Below are positions 18,113 to 27,220 of a stretch of DNA of 64,000 nt, piece after piece (within the stretch, counting starts at the first letter, position 1; each line of letters begins with the position of its first letter). Position numbers and translations under genes: made by a program. The notes below the pieces were generated by a model. It made no database searches and was not told the DNA's origin. It saw only the letters and a program-made list of their open reading frames with translations. This stretch comes from Desulfomicrobium apsheronum (GTDB lineage Bacteria; Desulfobacterota; Desulfovibrionia; Desulfovibrionales; Desulfomicrobiaceae), in the NCBI RefSeq assembly GCF_900114115.1, contig NZ_FORX01000014.1, positions 54,267 through 118,266 of the forward strand, given 5' to 3'.

Positions 18113-18316
18113 TCATGAACTCCCGCCTTCGCGGGGATGACGCCGGGGCGATGTGGGCGGCTTGCGCCAGAAGAAAACTCGATTTCGAGTCGATTTTAAA
18201 ACAGGTGAACCCGCCTTCGCAGGGATGACACCGTGGCGATGTGGACGGCTTGCCATAAGAAAAAACCGTTCTGCCGCACGGGCCGATACGTCATTCCCGC
18301 GAAGGCGGGAATCCAT
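18113..18316. repeat. REP-like elements and an 88-bp tandem duplication between yejA and yejB
   Basis: Three copies of the CCCGCCTTCGCGGGGATGA-type palindrome occur at about 18115-18142, 18205-18232 and 18288-18314, the last inverted. The first two head a direct repeat of period 88: the following bases (GATGACGCCGGGGCGATGTG and GATGACACCGTGGCGATGTG) and GGCGGCTTGC / GGACGGCTTGC also match. The 18056-18365 spacer holds nothing else recognised. Confidence 0.75.
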
Positions 18317-18365
18317 GCCTTCGCGTCACTACAAAACAGAAATATAACGATAAAATCCGGAACCA

Positions 18366-19469
18366 ATGCTCACCTACATCCTGCGCCGCCTGGCACTCAT
18401 CATTCCGACCCTGCTTGGCATCCTGACGCTCAATTTCTTTATTATCCAGGCCGCGCCCGGCGGGCCGGTGGAGCAGATGATCGCCCGGTTGCAGGGGCTG
18501 GACGTTGCCGCCGCCGCGCGGGTCAGCGGATCGGGAGGGGAAACGGCCGGGGCGAATGTCTCAGCGCAGGCGTCCTCCAAGTCCGCCTATCGCGGAGCCC
18601 AGGGCCTTGATCCTGACGTGGTGCTGCGCATCGAGCGCATGTACGGTTTCGACAAGCCCCTGTGGGAGCGGTACGTCCAGATGCTGAAGAATTACGCGAC
18701 GTTCGACCTGGGGGAAAGTTTTTTTCGCAGCAAGGGCGTGCTTGAACTCATCGGCGAAAAGATCCCCGTGTCCCTGTCGCTCGGGCTGTGGAGCACGCTC
18801 ATCATCTACACCCTGTCCATTCCGCTTGGCATCATGAAGGCCGTGCGCCACGGGTCGCGATTCGACATCTGGACCAGCACGTTCATGATCGTAGGCAACG
18901 CCATCCCGGTTTTTCTGTTCGCCATCCTGCTCGTGGTCCTCTTCGCGGGCGGCAGCTACTTGAACTGGTTCCCCCTGCGCGGCCTGACATCTCCGGGCTG
19001 GGCCGATTTTTCGCTCCTGGACAAGATCCTGGATTATTTCTGGCATCTGGCCCTGCCCGTCACGGCCATGGTCATCGGCGGCTTCGCGACCCTGACCATG
19101 CTGACCAAGAACTCCTTCCTGGACGAGATCGGCAAGCAGTACGTGACCACGGCCCGCGCCAAGGGCCAGACCGAAGGGCGCATTCTGTACCGTCACGTCT
19201 TCCGCAACGCCATGCTGCTCATCATCGCCGGTTTTCCAGCGGCCTTCATTTCCATGTTCTTCACAGGCTCGCTTCTGATTGAGGTCATCTTTTCCCTGGA
19301 CGGCCTGGGCCTCCTGGGCTTCGAGGCGACCATCAACCGGGACTATCCGGTCATGTTCGGGTCTCTCTACATTTTCACCCTGATCGGTCTTTTCACCAAG
19401 CTGCTCTCGGACCTGACCTATATGCTGGTCGATCCGCGCATCGATTTCGGCGCACGGGAGGAGCGATGA
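18366..19469 (+). CDS. yejB: Peptide ABC transporter permease YejB
   Basis: A 367-residue inner-membrane permease of the binding-protein-dependent family. The N-terminal [20 protein letters not shown] and the insert around residues 45-75 are typical of YejB. The EAA-like loop is seen as [24 protein letters not shown], which contacts the ATPase. About six membrane segments are visible. It overlaps yejE by four bases (ATGA), showing translational coupling; with YejE it forms the transmembrane channel. Confidence 0.94.
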   Translation: MLTYILRRLALIIPTLLGILTLNFFIIQAAPGGPVEQMIARLQGLDVAAAARVSGSGGETAGANVSAQASSKSAYRGAQGLDPDVVLRIERMYGFDKPLWERYVQMLKNYATFDLGESFFRSKGVLELIGEKIPVSLSLGLWSTLIIYTLSIPLGIMKAVRHGSRFDIWTSTFMIVGNAIPVFLFAILLVVLFAGGSYLNWFPLRGLTSPGWADFSLLDKILDYFWHLALPVTAMVIGGFATLTMLTKNSFLDEIGKQYVTTARAKGQTEGRILYRHVFRNAMLLIIAGFPAAFISMFFTGSLLIEVIFSLDGLGLLGFEATINRDYPVMFGSLYIFTLIGLFTKLLSDLTYMLVDPRIDFGAREER

Positions 19470-20482
19470 ATCCCATCACCCGTCGCAGGCTGCGCGCCTT
19501 TCGCGCCAACGGCCGCGCGTTCTGGTCCCTGTGGATCTTTTTGTTCCTGTTTCTCTCAAGCCTCGGGGCGGAATTCATCGCCAACGACAAGCCTCTGCTG
19601 GTCTATTATGATGGTGGACTCTACGCCCCGGTTTTCAAGGCCTATCCCGAAACGGTTTTCGGCGGCGATTTCGAGACCCAGACCGTGTACCGCGACCCCT
19701 ACGTGCAGGATCTGATACAGGCCAAGGGGTGGATGCTCTGGCCTCCGGTGCGGTACAGCTACCGGACCATCAACTACGACCTGCCCGTGCCCGCCCCGGC
19801 TCCGCCCTCGCGCGAGAACCTGCTTGGAACCGACGATCAGGGACGCGACGTGCTGGCGCGCATCATTTACGGGGTGCGTCTGTCCGTGCTCTTCGGCCTG
19901 GCGCTGACCCTGGGCAGTTCCGTGGTCGGGGTCTGCGTGGGCGCGATGCAGGGCTATTACGGCGGGTTCATCGATCTGGCCGGACAGCGCTTTCTGGAGA
20001 TCTGGTCCGGCATGCCCGCGCTCTTCATCCTCATCATCCTGGCCTCCATGGTCGCGCCCGGATTCTGGTGGCTTCTGGCCGTGACCATGCTTTTTTCGTG
20101 GATGAGCCTGGTCGACGTGGTGCGGGCCGAGTTCCTGCGCGGCCGCAATCTCGAATATGTACGCGCGGCCAAGGCCCTGGGGCTGCCGGACCGGATCATC
20201 ATGTTCCGCCACATTCTGCCCAACGCCATGATTGCGACAGTGACCTTCATGCCTTTTATCGTCAGCGGGTCCATCACCACGCTGACCTCCCTCGATTTTC
20301 TGGGTTTCGGCCTGCCGCCCGGTTCGCCGTCCCTGGGCGAGCTGCTGGCCCAGGGCAAGAACAACCTGCAGGCCCCCTGGCTCGGGCTGTCGGCCTTCAT
20401 GGTCCTGGGCACGATTCTGAGCCTTTTGGTCTTTATCGGAGAAGGAGTGCGCGATGCCTTTGATCCACGCCACGGAAGCTAG
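19466..20482 (+). CDS. yejE: Peptide ABC transporter permease YejE
   Basis: A 338-residue second permease subunit. It has an N-terminal membrane anchor ([20 protein letters not shown]), a periplasmic stretch, then [21 protein letters not shown], typical of DppC/OppC/YejE permeases, and an EAA loop ([20 protein letters not shown]). It pairs with YejB. The 3' end overlaps the start of yejF by 29 bases. Confidence 0.94.
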   Translation: MNPITRRRLRAFRANGRAFWSLWIFLFLFLSSLGAEFIANDKPLLVYYDGGLYAPVFKAYPETVFGGDFETQTVYRDPYVQDLIQAKGWMLWPPVRYSYRTINYDLPVPAPAPPSRENLLGTDDQGRDVLARIIYGVRLSVLFGLALTLGSSVVGVCVGAMQGYYGGFIDLAGQRFLEIWSGMPALFILIILASMVAPGFWWLLAVTMLFSWMSLVDVVRAEFLRGRNLEYVRAAKALGLPDRIIMFRHILPNAMIATVTFMPFIVSGSITTLTSLDFLGFGLPPGSPSLGELLAQGKNNLQAPWLGLSAFMVLGTILSLLVFIGEGVRDAFDPRHGS

Positions 20483-22097
20483 CCGGATGTCGTCCTCCCC
20501 GGGATCCGAAGCGCAGGGCGAAGCCCTCCTGTCCATCCGTGACCTGAACGTGGATTTTTCCGTGGAGGGCCGGACCATCACGGCCGTGCAGGGTGCCTGC
20601 ATGTCCGTGTATCCGGGAAAGACCTGCGCCCTGGTGGGCGAGAGCGGCTCCGGCAAATCCGTGACCGCCCTGTCGGTCCTGCGCCTGCTCCCGGCCCGGA
20701 TCGCCCGCACGAGCGGTGAAATTCTCTTCGAAGGGCGCGATATGCTGCGTCTTGACGAAAAGTCCCTGCGCGAGGTGCGCGGCGGGCGCGTGGGCATGAT
20801 CTTCCAGGAGCCCATGACCTCGCTCAATCCGCTGCACCCCATAGGGCGCCAGATCGCCGAGAACGTGATCCTGCACCAGCCCGGGGCCGATGCGCAAAAG
20901 CGCACTCTCGAACTGCTTGATCTGGTCGGCATCCCGGACGCGGCTTCGCGTCTTTCGAGCTTTCCGCACCAGCTTTCCGGTGGACAGCGCCAGCGGGTCA
21001 TGATCGCCATGGCCCTGGCCAACGACCCGGTCCTGCTGATCGCCGACGAGCCGACCACCGCCCTGGACGTGACCATCCAGGCCCAGGTGCTGGACCTTCT
21101 GAAAGACCTGCAAAAACGCCTGAACATGGCCATCCTGCTCATCTCCCATGATCTGGGCGTGGTCCGTCACATGGCCGACGAGGTGCATGTCATGCGCGAG
21201 GGCAGGATCGTGGAGAGCGGGACGCGGGACGAAATCTTCCAGAATCCCGGTCACGCCTACACGAAAACCCTGTTGACCAGCACCCCGTCAGGCAGGCCGG
21301 GCCCCCTGGCCACGGACGCGCCGACCCTGATCGAGGCCCGGGGAGTGCGGGTCTGGTTTCCGCAGGGCAAGACGCTGCTTGGCCGTCCCATAAGTCACAT
21401 CAAGGCCGTGACCGACGCGGAACTCTCCATTCGCCAGGGCGAATCCCTCGGCGTGGTCGGAGAGAGCGGATCGGGCAAGACCACCCTGGGCCTGGCCCTG
21501 CTGCGCTTGCAGTCTTGCCAGGGCGAGGTGGATTTCGACGGGCAAAGGATCTCGGACCTGCGTGAAGGTCAGATTCGCGCCATGCGTCGCAATTTTCAGA
21601 TCGTGTTCCAGGATCCCTATGGCAGCCTCAGCCCGCGCATGACCGTCGGCCAGATCGTGGCCGAAGGGCTGGATGCGCACCGTCTGGCCGTGGGGGAGGA
21701 ACGCCGGGAGCGCATCGCGGAAATTCTGGAGGCAGTGGACCTCGATCCCGAAGCCATGCATCGCTATCCGCACGAGTTTTCCGGCGGCCAGCGTCAGCGC
21801 ATCTCCATTGCCCGGGCGCTCATCCTGCGTCCCAAATTCGTGGTGCTGGACGAGCCGACCTCTGCCCTGGACCGCACGGTGCAGTTTCAGATCGTGGAAC
21901 TGCTGCGCAATCTGCAGGACCGCTTCGGTCTGACCTACATGTTCATCACCCATGATCTGGCCCTGGTCCGGGCCCTGTGTCATCGCATCGTCATCATGAA
22001 GGACGGACGCATCGTCGAGCAGGGGCCGACCGATACCATTTTCGCAAGCCCGGTCCAGGAATATACCCGCACCCTGCTGGCCGCCGCCCTGGAATAA
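20454..22097 (+). CDS. yejF: Tandem ATPase of the Yej peptide importer
   Basis: A 547-residue protein with two complete ABC ATPase domains. The first has Walker A GESGSGKS, signature LSGGQRQRV and Walker B LLIADEPTTALD; the second has GESGSGKTT, FSGGQRQRI and VVLDEPTSALD. This fused arrangement is normal for YejF and powers transport through YejBE. The start at 20454 has a strong GGAGAAGGAG behind it and lies within yejE; a later ATG at 20487 is possible but less supported. Potassium-uptake genes follow after three bases. Confidence 0.95.
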   Translation: MPLIHATEASRMSSSPGSEAQGEALLSIRDLNVDFSVEGRTITAVQGACMSVYPGKTCALVGESGSGKSVTALSVLRLLPARIARTSGEILFEGRDMLRLDEKSLREVRGGRVGMIFQEPMTSLNPLHPIGRQIAENVILHQPGADAQKRTLELLDLVGIPDAASRLSSFPHQLSGGQRQRVMIAMALANDPVLLIADEPTTALDVTIQAQVLDLLKDLQKRLNMAILLISHDLGVVRHMADEVHVMREGRIVESGTRDEIFQNPGHAYTKTLLTSTPSGRPGPLATDAPTLIEARGVRVWFPQGKTLLGRPISHIKAVTDAELSIRQGESLGVVGESGSGKTTLGLALLRLQSCQGEVDFDGQRISDLREGQIRAMRRNFQIVFQDPYGSLSPRMTVGQIVAEGLDAHRLAVGEERRERIAEILEAVDLDPEAMHRYPHEFSGGQRQRISIARALILRPKFVVLDEPTSALDRTVQFQIVELLRNLQDRFGLTYMFITHDLALVRALCHRIVIMKDGRIVEQGPTDTIFASPVQEYTRTLLAAALE

Positions 22098-22100
22098 GGC

Positions 22101-23447
22101 ATGAAGCACGCCCAAAAATTCCTCTCTCCGGCATTTCTTCCGGTCCATTTCTTCTTCGCGACCATCCTGCTTGGCGGAGTGCTGCTGCATCTGCCCATTT
22201 CGCTGAACGGAACGCAACTGAGCTGGATCGACGCCATGTTCACCTCGGTATCAGCCACCTGCGTGACCGGCCTTGTCGTCGTGGATACGGGGACCATGTT
22301 CTCGACCTTTGGCCTGACCGTCATTGCCTTGCTTATTCAGATCGGCGGCCTGGGAGTCATGACCTACACAAGCCTCGTCTTCTATCTGTGGCGACGGCGC
22401 GTTTCGTTGACCGACCGCATCGCGGTGGGGCAGTCCCTGCAGGGGGACCCGTCGTTCAACCTAGGGCGTTTTCTGGTGCGCCTTTTTCTGGTCTGTTTCG
22501 GAATCGAGGCTGTCGGTGCCGTGGTCTTTTATTCGCTCGGCCTTGGCGGGGTGGATTGGTTCAGTGCCTTTTTTCATTCCGTGTCCGCCTTCTGCAACGC
22601 GGGTTTCAGCCTCTATCCGGACAGCCTGATGCGCTTCTCCGGGAATTTGCCCATAAATCTGCTCTTCATGCTCCTCATTTTTTTGGGCGGGATCGGCTTT
22701 CACGTCCTGGTCGAACTTCCCGGATTTCTGGGCTCCGCCTTCAAGGCACGCCGTCTGCGGGACACGCTGAGCTGGCAGAGTTCGCTGGTCATCCGCACCA
22801 GCCTGTGGCTGATCCTCATCGGGTGGGTGGTGTTTTTTCTCATCGAGCAGAGGCAGGACGGACTGTTCACGGCGCTGCTGCAGAGCCTTTTTCAGTCCGT
22901 CACGGCCCGCACGGCCGGGTTCAACAGCATGGACATCGGGATCATGACCGACACCTCGCTCTTTATCATGATCCTGCTCATGGTCATCGGCGGTTCTCCG
23001 GGCTCATGCGCCGGAGGCATCAAGACCACGACCCTGCGCGTGCTTCTCGGTTTTGCCGTTTCCCAGATCAAGGGCCGCGACCAGGTGGTGGTGGATCGCT
23101 GCGGCGTTGACGCCCCCACCGTGAACAAGGCCATGACCCTCGTGATCTTCGCCTTTGTTCTCATCATGTGTTCCGTCCTCGTGCTCACTGTGACCGAAGG
23201 GGCGAACCAGCCGCACCAGATGGTACGCGGAAAATTCATGGAACTCTTTTTCGAGGCGGCTTCGGCATTCGGCACCGTGGGACTTAGCACCGGGCTCACG
23301 CCGACTCTTTCGACCCCGGGTAAATTTGTCATCATGATGCTCATGTTCGTCGGCAGACTCGGTCCCATCGTCTTCTTGACCATGCTTCAGGCATGGCAGA
23401 CGAGGGAACATTACCGCCGTGCGGAGAAGAGCATGCTCATAGGCTAG
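22101..23447 (+). CDS. ktrB: TrkH/KtrB-type potassium transporter
   Basis: A 448-residue membrane protein of the Ktr/Trk/HKT superfamily that carries potassium across the inner membrane. Four pore-loop repeats each with a conserved glycine are visible, e.g. SVSATCVTGLVVVDTG, SVSAFCNAGFSL, SVTARTAGFNSMD and AASAFGTVGLSTG. Length fits KtrB rather than the longer TrkH. The regulatory RCK subunit gene follows nine bases later. It begins directly after yejF, so it may be cotranscribed with the peptide importer. Confidence 0.93.
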   Translation: MKHAQKFLSPAFLPVHFFFATILLGGVLLHLPISLNGTQLSWIDAMFTSVSATCVTGLVVVDTGTMFSTFGLTVIALLIQIGGLGVMTYTSLVFYLWRRRVSLTDRIAVGQSLQGDPSFNLGRFLVRLFLVCFGIEAVGAVVFYSLGLGGVDWFSAFFHSVSAFCNAGFSLYPDSLMRFSGNLPINLLFMLLIFLGGIGFHVLVELPGFLGSAFKARRLRDTLSWQSSLVIRTSLWLILIGWVVFFLIEQRQDGLFTALLQSLFQSVTARTAGFNSMDIGIMTDTSLFIMILLMVIGGSPGSCAGGIKTTTLRVLLGFAVSQIKGRDQVVVDRCGVDAPTVNKAMTLVIFAFVLIMCSVLVLTVTEGANQPHQMVRGKFMELFFEAASAFGTVGLSTGLTPTLSTPGKFVIMMLMFVGRLGPIVFLTMLQAWQTREHYRRAEKSMLIG

Positions 23448-23456
23448 GAGGTTTTC

Positions 23457-24110
23457 ATGGCTCGCAGGGAATTTGGCGTCGTTGGTCTGGGCAAGTTCGG
23501 CCTGAGTCTGGCAAAGTCCTTGATGACGCACGGCCAGACGGTTGTCGGAGTCGATAGCGATCCGGAGAAGGTCAAGGCCGCTTCGGAGGTCCTGACCCAT
23601 GCCTACCAGGCCGAGGCGGTGGACAAGGTCGCCCTGGAACAGCTCGGCTTTGGCGAACTGCCGTCGGTCATCGTCAGCACGGGCCATTCCATGGAGGCGA
23701 GCATCCTCATCACGCTGTTTCTGAAGGAGCTGGGCTGCAAGAGCGTGACGGTCAAGGCCATGAGTCGCGACCACGAAAAAGTGCTCATCAAGGTCGGAGC
23801 CGACGCGGTCATCTTCCCAGAGCGTTTCGCCGCCGAACAGCTGGCGGCCAAGCTGGCCGTGCCGGGCCTCATCGACTATCTGCCCCTGGGCACCAATGTC
23901 ATCCTCAAGGAAATCATTGTGGAGGATTGGGCAGGCAAGACGCTTCGCGATCTTGACCTGACCAATACCATCGGCATCCAGGTAGTGGCCGTGAAGCGGC
24001 TTGAGGAGAAGCAGTTCGTGTTCGTGCCCAAGGCCGACGAGCCGTTGCAGAAGGGCGATGTCCTGGCTGTCATCGGACACGGGGAAGAGCTTTTGGACCT
24101 GGATTCCTGA
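23457..24110 (+). CDS. ktrA: KtrA/TrkA-type RCK regulatory subunit
   Basis: A 217-residue cytoplasmic gating subunit. The N-terminal RCK domain shows the nucleotide-binding GLGKFGLSLAKSL and VVGVDSDPEKV; a C-terminal RCK_C domain follows (~135-215, LRDLDLTNTIGIQVVAVKR). KtrA rings bind ATP/ADP or NAD(H) and open KtrB. AGGAGG sits ahead of the ATG. It is paired with ktrB. Confidence 0.93.
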   Translation: MARREFGVVGLGKFGLSLAKSLMTHGQTVVGVDSDPEKVKAASEVLTHAYQAEAVDKVALEQLGFGELPSVIVSTGHSMEASILITLFLKELGCKSVTVKAMSRDHEKVLIKVGADAVIFPERFAAEQLAAKLAVPGLIDYLPLGTNVILKEIIVEDWAGKTLRDLDLTNTIGIQVVAVKRLEEKQFVFVPKADEPLQKGDVLAVIGHGEELLDLDS

Positions 24111-24126
24111 TGGGAGGGTAAAGGTG

Positions 24127-24219
24127 ATGGAAGAGGTGAATGCGACGGAAGAGGTGAATGAGATGGCCGCGATGAATGCGATGGGCGCGATGAACACAAT
24201 GAACGAAACGGACGGGTGA
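24127..24219 (+). CDS. Possible 30-residue repetitive leader peptide
   Basis: A tiny frame starting nine bases after GGGAGGG and ending two bases before the thioesterase start. It is built from degenerate 6/12-base repeats (GAAGAGGTGAAT twice, then ATGAA/GCGATG units), giving a Met/Asn/Glu-rich peptide (EEVNATEEVNEMAAMNAMGA). It could be a real leader that couples translation to the next gene or only a slipped repeat in a spacer. Confidence 0.35.
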   Translation: MEEVNATEEVNEMAAMNAMGAMNTMNETDG

Positions 24220-24220
24220 T

Positions 24221-24652
24221 ATGGCGCGTGTGCAGATTGAGTTACCTGGGTCCTGGCTTTTCCGGACGAGGATGGACGTGCGGGTGACCGACGTGAATTA
24301 TGGCGGGCACCTGGGCAACGACCGGGTGCTGGGACTTGCGCACGAGGCGCGGGTGCGCTGGCTGGCGTCTTGCGGCCTGTCCGAGAAGGACGTGGGCGGG
24401 GTGGGGCTCATCATGGCCGACGCAGCCCTTGTTTTCCGTGGCGAGGCGTTTCTGGGCGATGAACTGGAGGTGGCTGTCGGCGCCATCGAGGTGCGGCGTT
24501 CGAGCTTTGATCTTGTCTATCTTTTGACCCGCCCCGCCGATGCGGTCGAAATCGCCCTGGTCAAGACTGGCATGGTCTGTTTCGATTACTCCGCACGCAA
24601 GGTCTCCCGTCTGCCCCAGGGATTGCTCCGATGCCTGGGGAGTGACGCCTGA
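24221..24652 (+). CDS. Hotdog-fold acyl-CoA thioesterase
   Basis: A 143-residue single hotdog domain of the 4-hydroxybenzoyl-CoA thioesterase/YbgC-like group. The segment VTDVNYGGHLGNDRVLGLAHEAR carries the typical D-x-N-x-x-G-H-x-x-N pattern of the acyl-CoA site. Such enzymes hydrolyse acyl-CoA esters; the substrate cannot be told from the sequence. It overlaps the helicase start by one base (TGATG), so the two are probably translated together although they share no obvious pathway. Confidence 0.82.
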   Translation: MARVQIELPGSWLFRTRMDVRVTDVNYGGHLGNDRVLGLAHEARVRWLASCGLSEKDVGGVGLIMADAALVFRGEAFLGDELEVAVGAIEVRRSSFDLVYLLTRPADAVEIALVKTGMVCFDYSARKVSRLPQGLLRCLGSDA

Positions 24653-26019
24653 TGCAGTGCAGGATCGCCCACAAGCTCTTTCTGACCGACATCCCGGAGC
24701 CCATCAAGACCCAGGTCATGGCCGAGCTGACCCTGGAAAATCCCAAGTGGCTCGAAAACCTGAAGATGGGGCGCACCAACTACAAGGTCTCCCGGCATCT
24801 GAAGTTTTATTCCGCACGCACGAACGGAGGGCTCATCCTGCCGCGCGGCTATGGCGGCCGGTTGGCGCGGATCTGCGCGGAGCATGGCGAGGCCGTGGAG
24901 TACAAGGACGAGCGGCGCAGCCTGCCGGAAGTGGATTTCACCTTCCACGGGGAACTGCGCCCCTATCAGGATGCCGCCTGCCAGGCCATGCTCAGGCGTC
25001 GTTTCGGAACCCTGTGCGCGCCCACCGGAGCGGGCAAGACCGTGTGCGGCCTCTCGCTCATCGCCCGGCGCCGCCAGCCCGCGCTGATCGTCGTGCACAC
25101 CCGGGACCTGGCCATGCAGTGGGTGGAGCGCATCGAGCAGTTCCTGGACATTCCGGCCCGCAAGGTGGGCATGATCGGCAGCGGCAAAAGCACGGTGGGG
25201 GAGGCCGTGACCGTGGCCACCGTGCAATCCGTGTACAGCCGGGCCAAGGATCTCAAGAAGCGCGTCGGCCACATCATCGTCGATGAATGCCATCGCGCCC
25301 CCAGCCGCACCTTCACCGCCGCAGTGACCGCCTTCGACTGCGCCTTTTCTCTTGGCCTCTCGGCCACCCCCTACCGGCGCGACGGCCTGACGCAGCTCAT
25401 CTTCTGGCATCTGGGCGAAATGCACGCCCGCATCGACAGCGATGACCTGATGGACAGCGGGGCCATAATGCGGCCGGAGATCTGCATCCGGCCCACGGCA
25501 TTCGTGTGCGAGCGCGACCCCACCGAGGAGTACGGCCTCATCATCGCCGATCTGACCGAGGACGTTGCGCGCAACTGCCAGATCGTCGACGAAGTTGCCG
25601 TCGAAATCGCGTCCGGGCGTGGAGTGAGCCTGGTCCTGTCCGACCGCAAGTGGCATTGCCGGGTGCTGCAGGAGCTTCTGCTCGAGCGCCACGGGATCAG
25701 CGCGGCGGTCCTGACCGGCGACACGCCCTTGCCGGAACGCAAGCGGCTGGTGGATCAGATTCAGTCGAACCGGATCAGCGCGGTCTTCGCCACGGGCCAG
25801 CTCATCGGCGAGGGTTTTGACGCCAGCAACCTGACCTCCCTGTTTCTGGCGACGCCCATCAAGTTCAGCGGCCGCCTGATCCAGTATCTGGGCCGGGTGC
25901 TGCGTCCGGCAAGCGGAAAAGCTCAACCAAAGGTTTATGATTTTGTGGACGAGAAGGTCGGCGTACTCAATGCGGCCGCCCGGGCAAGGGCGGAGGTTTA
26001 TGCGGGGATTGAGAGCTAG
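24652..26019 (+). CDS. Superfamily 2 DEAD/DEAH-type helicase (XPB-like)
   Basis: A 455-residue ATP-dependent helicase. The first RecA domain shows the Q-like RPYQDAACQAML, Walker A APTGAGKT, Walker B VDECHRAPS and motif III LSATPYR; the second shows TGDTPLPERKRL and the motif VI region RLIQYLGRVLRPA. An N-terminal ~100-residue domain (SRHLKFYSARTNGGL) precedes it, as in XPB/UvsW-like helicases. It likely acts on DNA or RNA in repair or processing, but no partner is visible. Confidence 0.85.
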   Translation: MQCRIAHKLFLTDIPEPIKTQVMAELTLENPKWLENLKMGRTNYKVSRHLKFYSARTNGGLILPRGYGGRLARICAEHGEAVEYKDERRSLPEVDFTFHGELRPYQDAACQAMLRRRFGTLCAPTGAGKTVCGLSLIARRRQPALIVVHTRDLAMQWVERIEQFLDIPARKVGMIGSGKSTVGEAVTVATVQSVYSRAKDLKKRVGHIIVDECHRAPSRTFTAAVTAFDCAFSLGLSATPYRRDGLTQLIFWHLGEMHARIDSDDLMDSGAIMRPEICIRPTAFVCERDPTEEYGLIIADLTEDVARNCQIVDEVAVEIASGRGVSLVLSDRKWHCRVLQELLLERHGISAAVLTGDTPLPERKRLVDQIQSNRISAVFATGQLIGEGFDASNLTSLFLATPIKFSGRLIQYLGRVLRPASGKAQPKVYDFVDEKVGVLNAAARARAEVYAGIES

Positions 26020-26030
26020 GCGGGCGGGAA

Positions 26031-26954
26031 TTACCCCTTGAAGAAGCGATCCGCCAGGGTCGTCATGTAGAAGATCTCGAATTCGATCATGTCCGTGTCT
26101 TCCCGGCGCAGCCATTCCGCCAGCCAGGCCGTGCGCAGGGCCAGGGTCCAGGTTGGCAGGTGCGGTTCCAGCGTGCTGTCCAGCAGGCCGCGGCAGCGCA
26201 GGGTGTCCAGAAAGGCCGTGATGAAGGGGCCGTCCAGCGCGTTTTCATCTTCGCTGCCGACGCAGCCAAGGATCAGGGCCATGTCGTGCAGGACGCATTT
26301 TGGTCCGCAGAATTCCCAATCGATGGCCGCCAGGATGCGGTCTTTTCCCCAGATCATGTTCAAAGGATGCGGGTCACCGTGGCAGAAGGCCACGGGCAGA
26401 GTCGGGCACGCCGCAAGCCTCTTTTCGACGAGAGTGAAGACGGGGGCGAGCTGTGCGTGCACTTTCGGATGCAAACGCTTGGCGTCGTCAACTATCCTGA
26501 GAACATACCCGCGCAGATCGAAGACCTCTTCGTCAATACCAAGATCCCGGCCAACCTGACTCAGGTCGTGCAGAAAGATGGCCAGGGCCTTGCCGCGCCA
26601 TGCCTCCCGCCAGTAACTTTCCCTGCCGAGTTCAATTCCCGTCAGAAAAGGCGTCAGCTGCCAGTGGCGGCCATCTGCAAGCTGAACATGGCTCCCGTCA
26701 AGCCCCGTCAGAGGCACGGCCACAGGCAATTCCCCAAACGCCAGATGAGCGATGCGTTCGGCTACCACCCTTTTGCGCGGCAGTGTTCGGGCGTCCAGTT
26801 CTTCAAGGAAAAGTCGGGAATCTCCGGCATCCACAACAACTCGGTACAGACAGCGCTCAGGGCTGCCCTGGATGCGGATTTGGGGATGAATGCCGGTGAA
26901 AGGCAGCCCCCAGCGGCTCAGGATGTCGCGCAGAAGTTCGTGGGATGGATGCAT
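26031..26954 (-). CDS. Aminoglycoside-phosphotransferase-fold kinase
   Basis: A 307-residue protein of the APH/choline-kinase-like family. The catalytic loop is seen as FCHGDPHPLNMIW (H-G-D-x-x-x-x-N) and the metal-binding motif as AAIDWEFCGP. The N-lobe is at ~1-110. Family members phosphorylate small molecules such as homoserine, choline or sugars; nothing here identifies the substrate. It converges with the helicase gene and lies 25 bases beyond a small membrane protein gene on the same strand. Confidence 0.8.
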   Translation of the reverse strand: MHPSHELLRDILSRWGLPFTGIHPQIRIQGSPERCLYRVVVDAGDSRLFLEELDARTLPRKRVVAERIAHLAFGELPVAVPLTGLDGSHVQLADGRHWQLTPFLTGIELGRESYWREAWRGKALAIFLHDLSQVGRDLGIDEEVFDLRGYVLRIVDDAKRLHPKVHAQLAPVFTLVEKRLAACPTLPVAFCHGDPHPLNMIWGKDRILAAIDWEFCGPKCVLHDMALILGCVGSEDENALDGPFITAFLDTLRCRGLLDSTLEPHLPTWTLALRTAWLAEWLRREDTDMIEFEIFYMTTLADRFFKG

Positions 26955-26979
26955 GGCGGATGTGCAAAGAAGCGGAGCT

Positions 26980-27153
26980 TCACCACTTGCGGTTCACGTA
27001 GCGGATGACAAAGAAGGCCAGGACGGCGATGACCACGACCATGGCCGCCAGCAGGCCGAAGATGTCCGTGTTCTTGCCCACGAAGCGCAGCGCGCCCATG
27101 GTCAGCACGCCGACCACGCCGCCGATCCAGAGCAAGATGGATTGTTTTTTCAT
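26980..27153 (-). CDS. Small two-helix membrane protein
   Basis: A 57-residue protein with two hydrophobic segments (ILLWIGGVVGVLTMGALRFV and GLLAAMVVVIAVLAFFVI) and a basic tail. The start at 27153 is supported by GGAGG six bases ahead; an upstream in-frame ATG lies in the uraA terminator. I recognise no family. Confidence 0.6.
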   Translation of the reverse strand: MKKQSILLWIGGVVGVLTMGALRFVGKNTDIFGLLAAMVVVIAVLAFFVIRYVNRKW

Positions 27154-27169
27154 TTCGCCTCCGGGAGTC

Positions 27170-27201
27170 AAAAAAGGGCGGAACACCCATGCGTTCCGCC
27201 C
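27170..27201 (-). terminator. Intrinsic terminator of uraA
   Basis: On the minus strand GGGCGGAAC, an 8-base loop and GTTCCGCCC are followed by six Ts. It begins 20 bases after the uraA stop. Confidence 0.85.
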
Positions 27202-27220
27202 CTCCAATATCCAAGGTTGC

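Noticed and set aside
18113..18316. CRISPR-like repeats
   Set aside because: Only three palindromic copies in mixed orientation with irregular spacing and no cas genes, so REP-like elements fit better.
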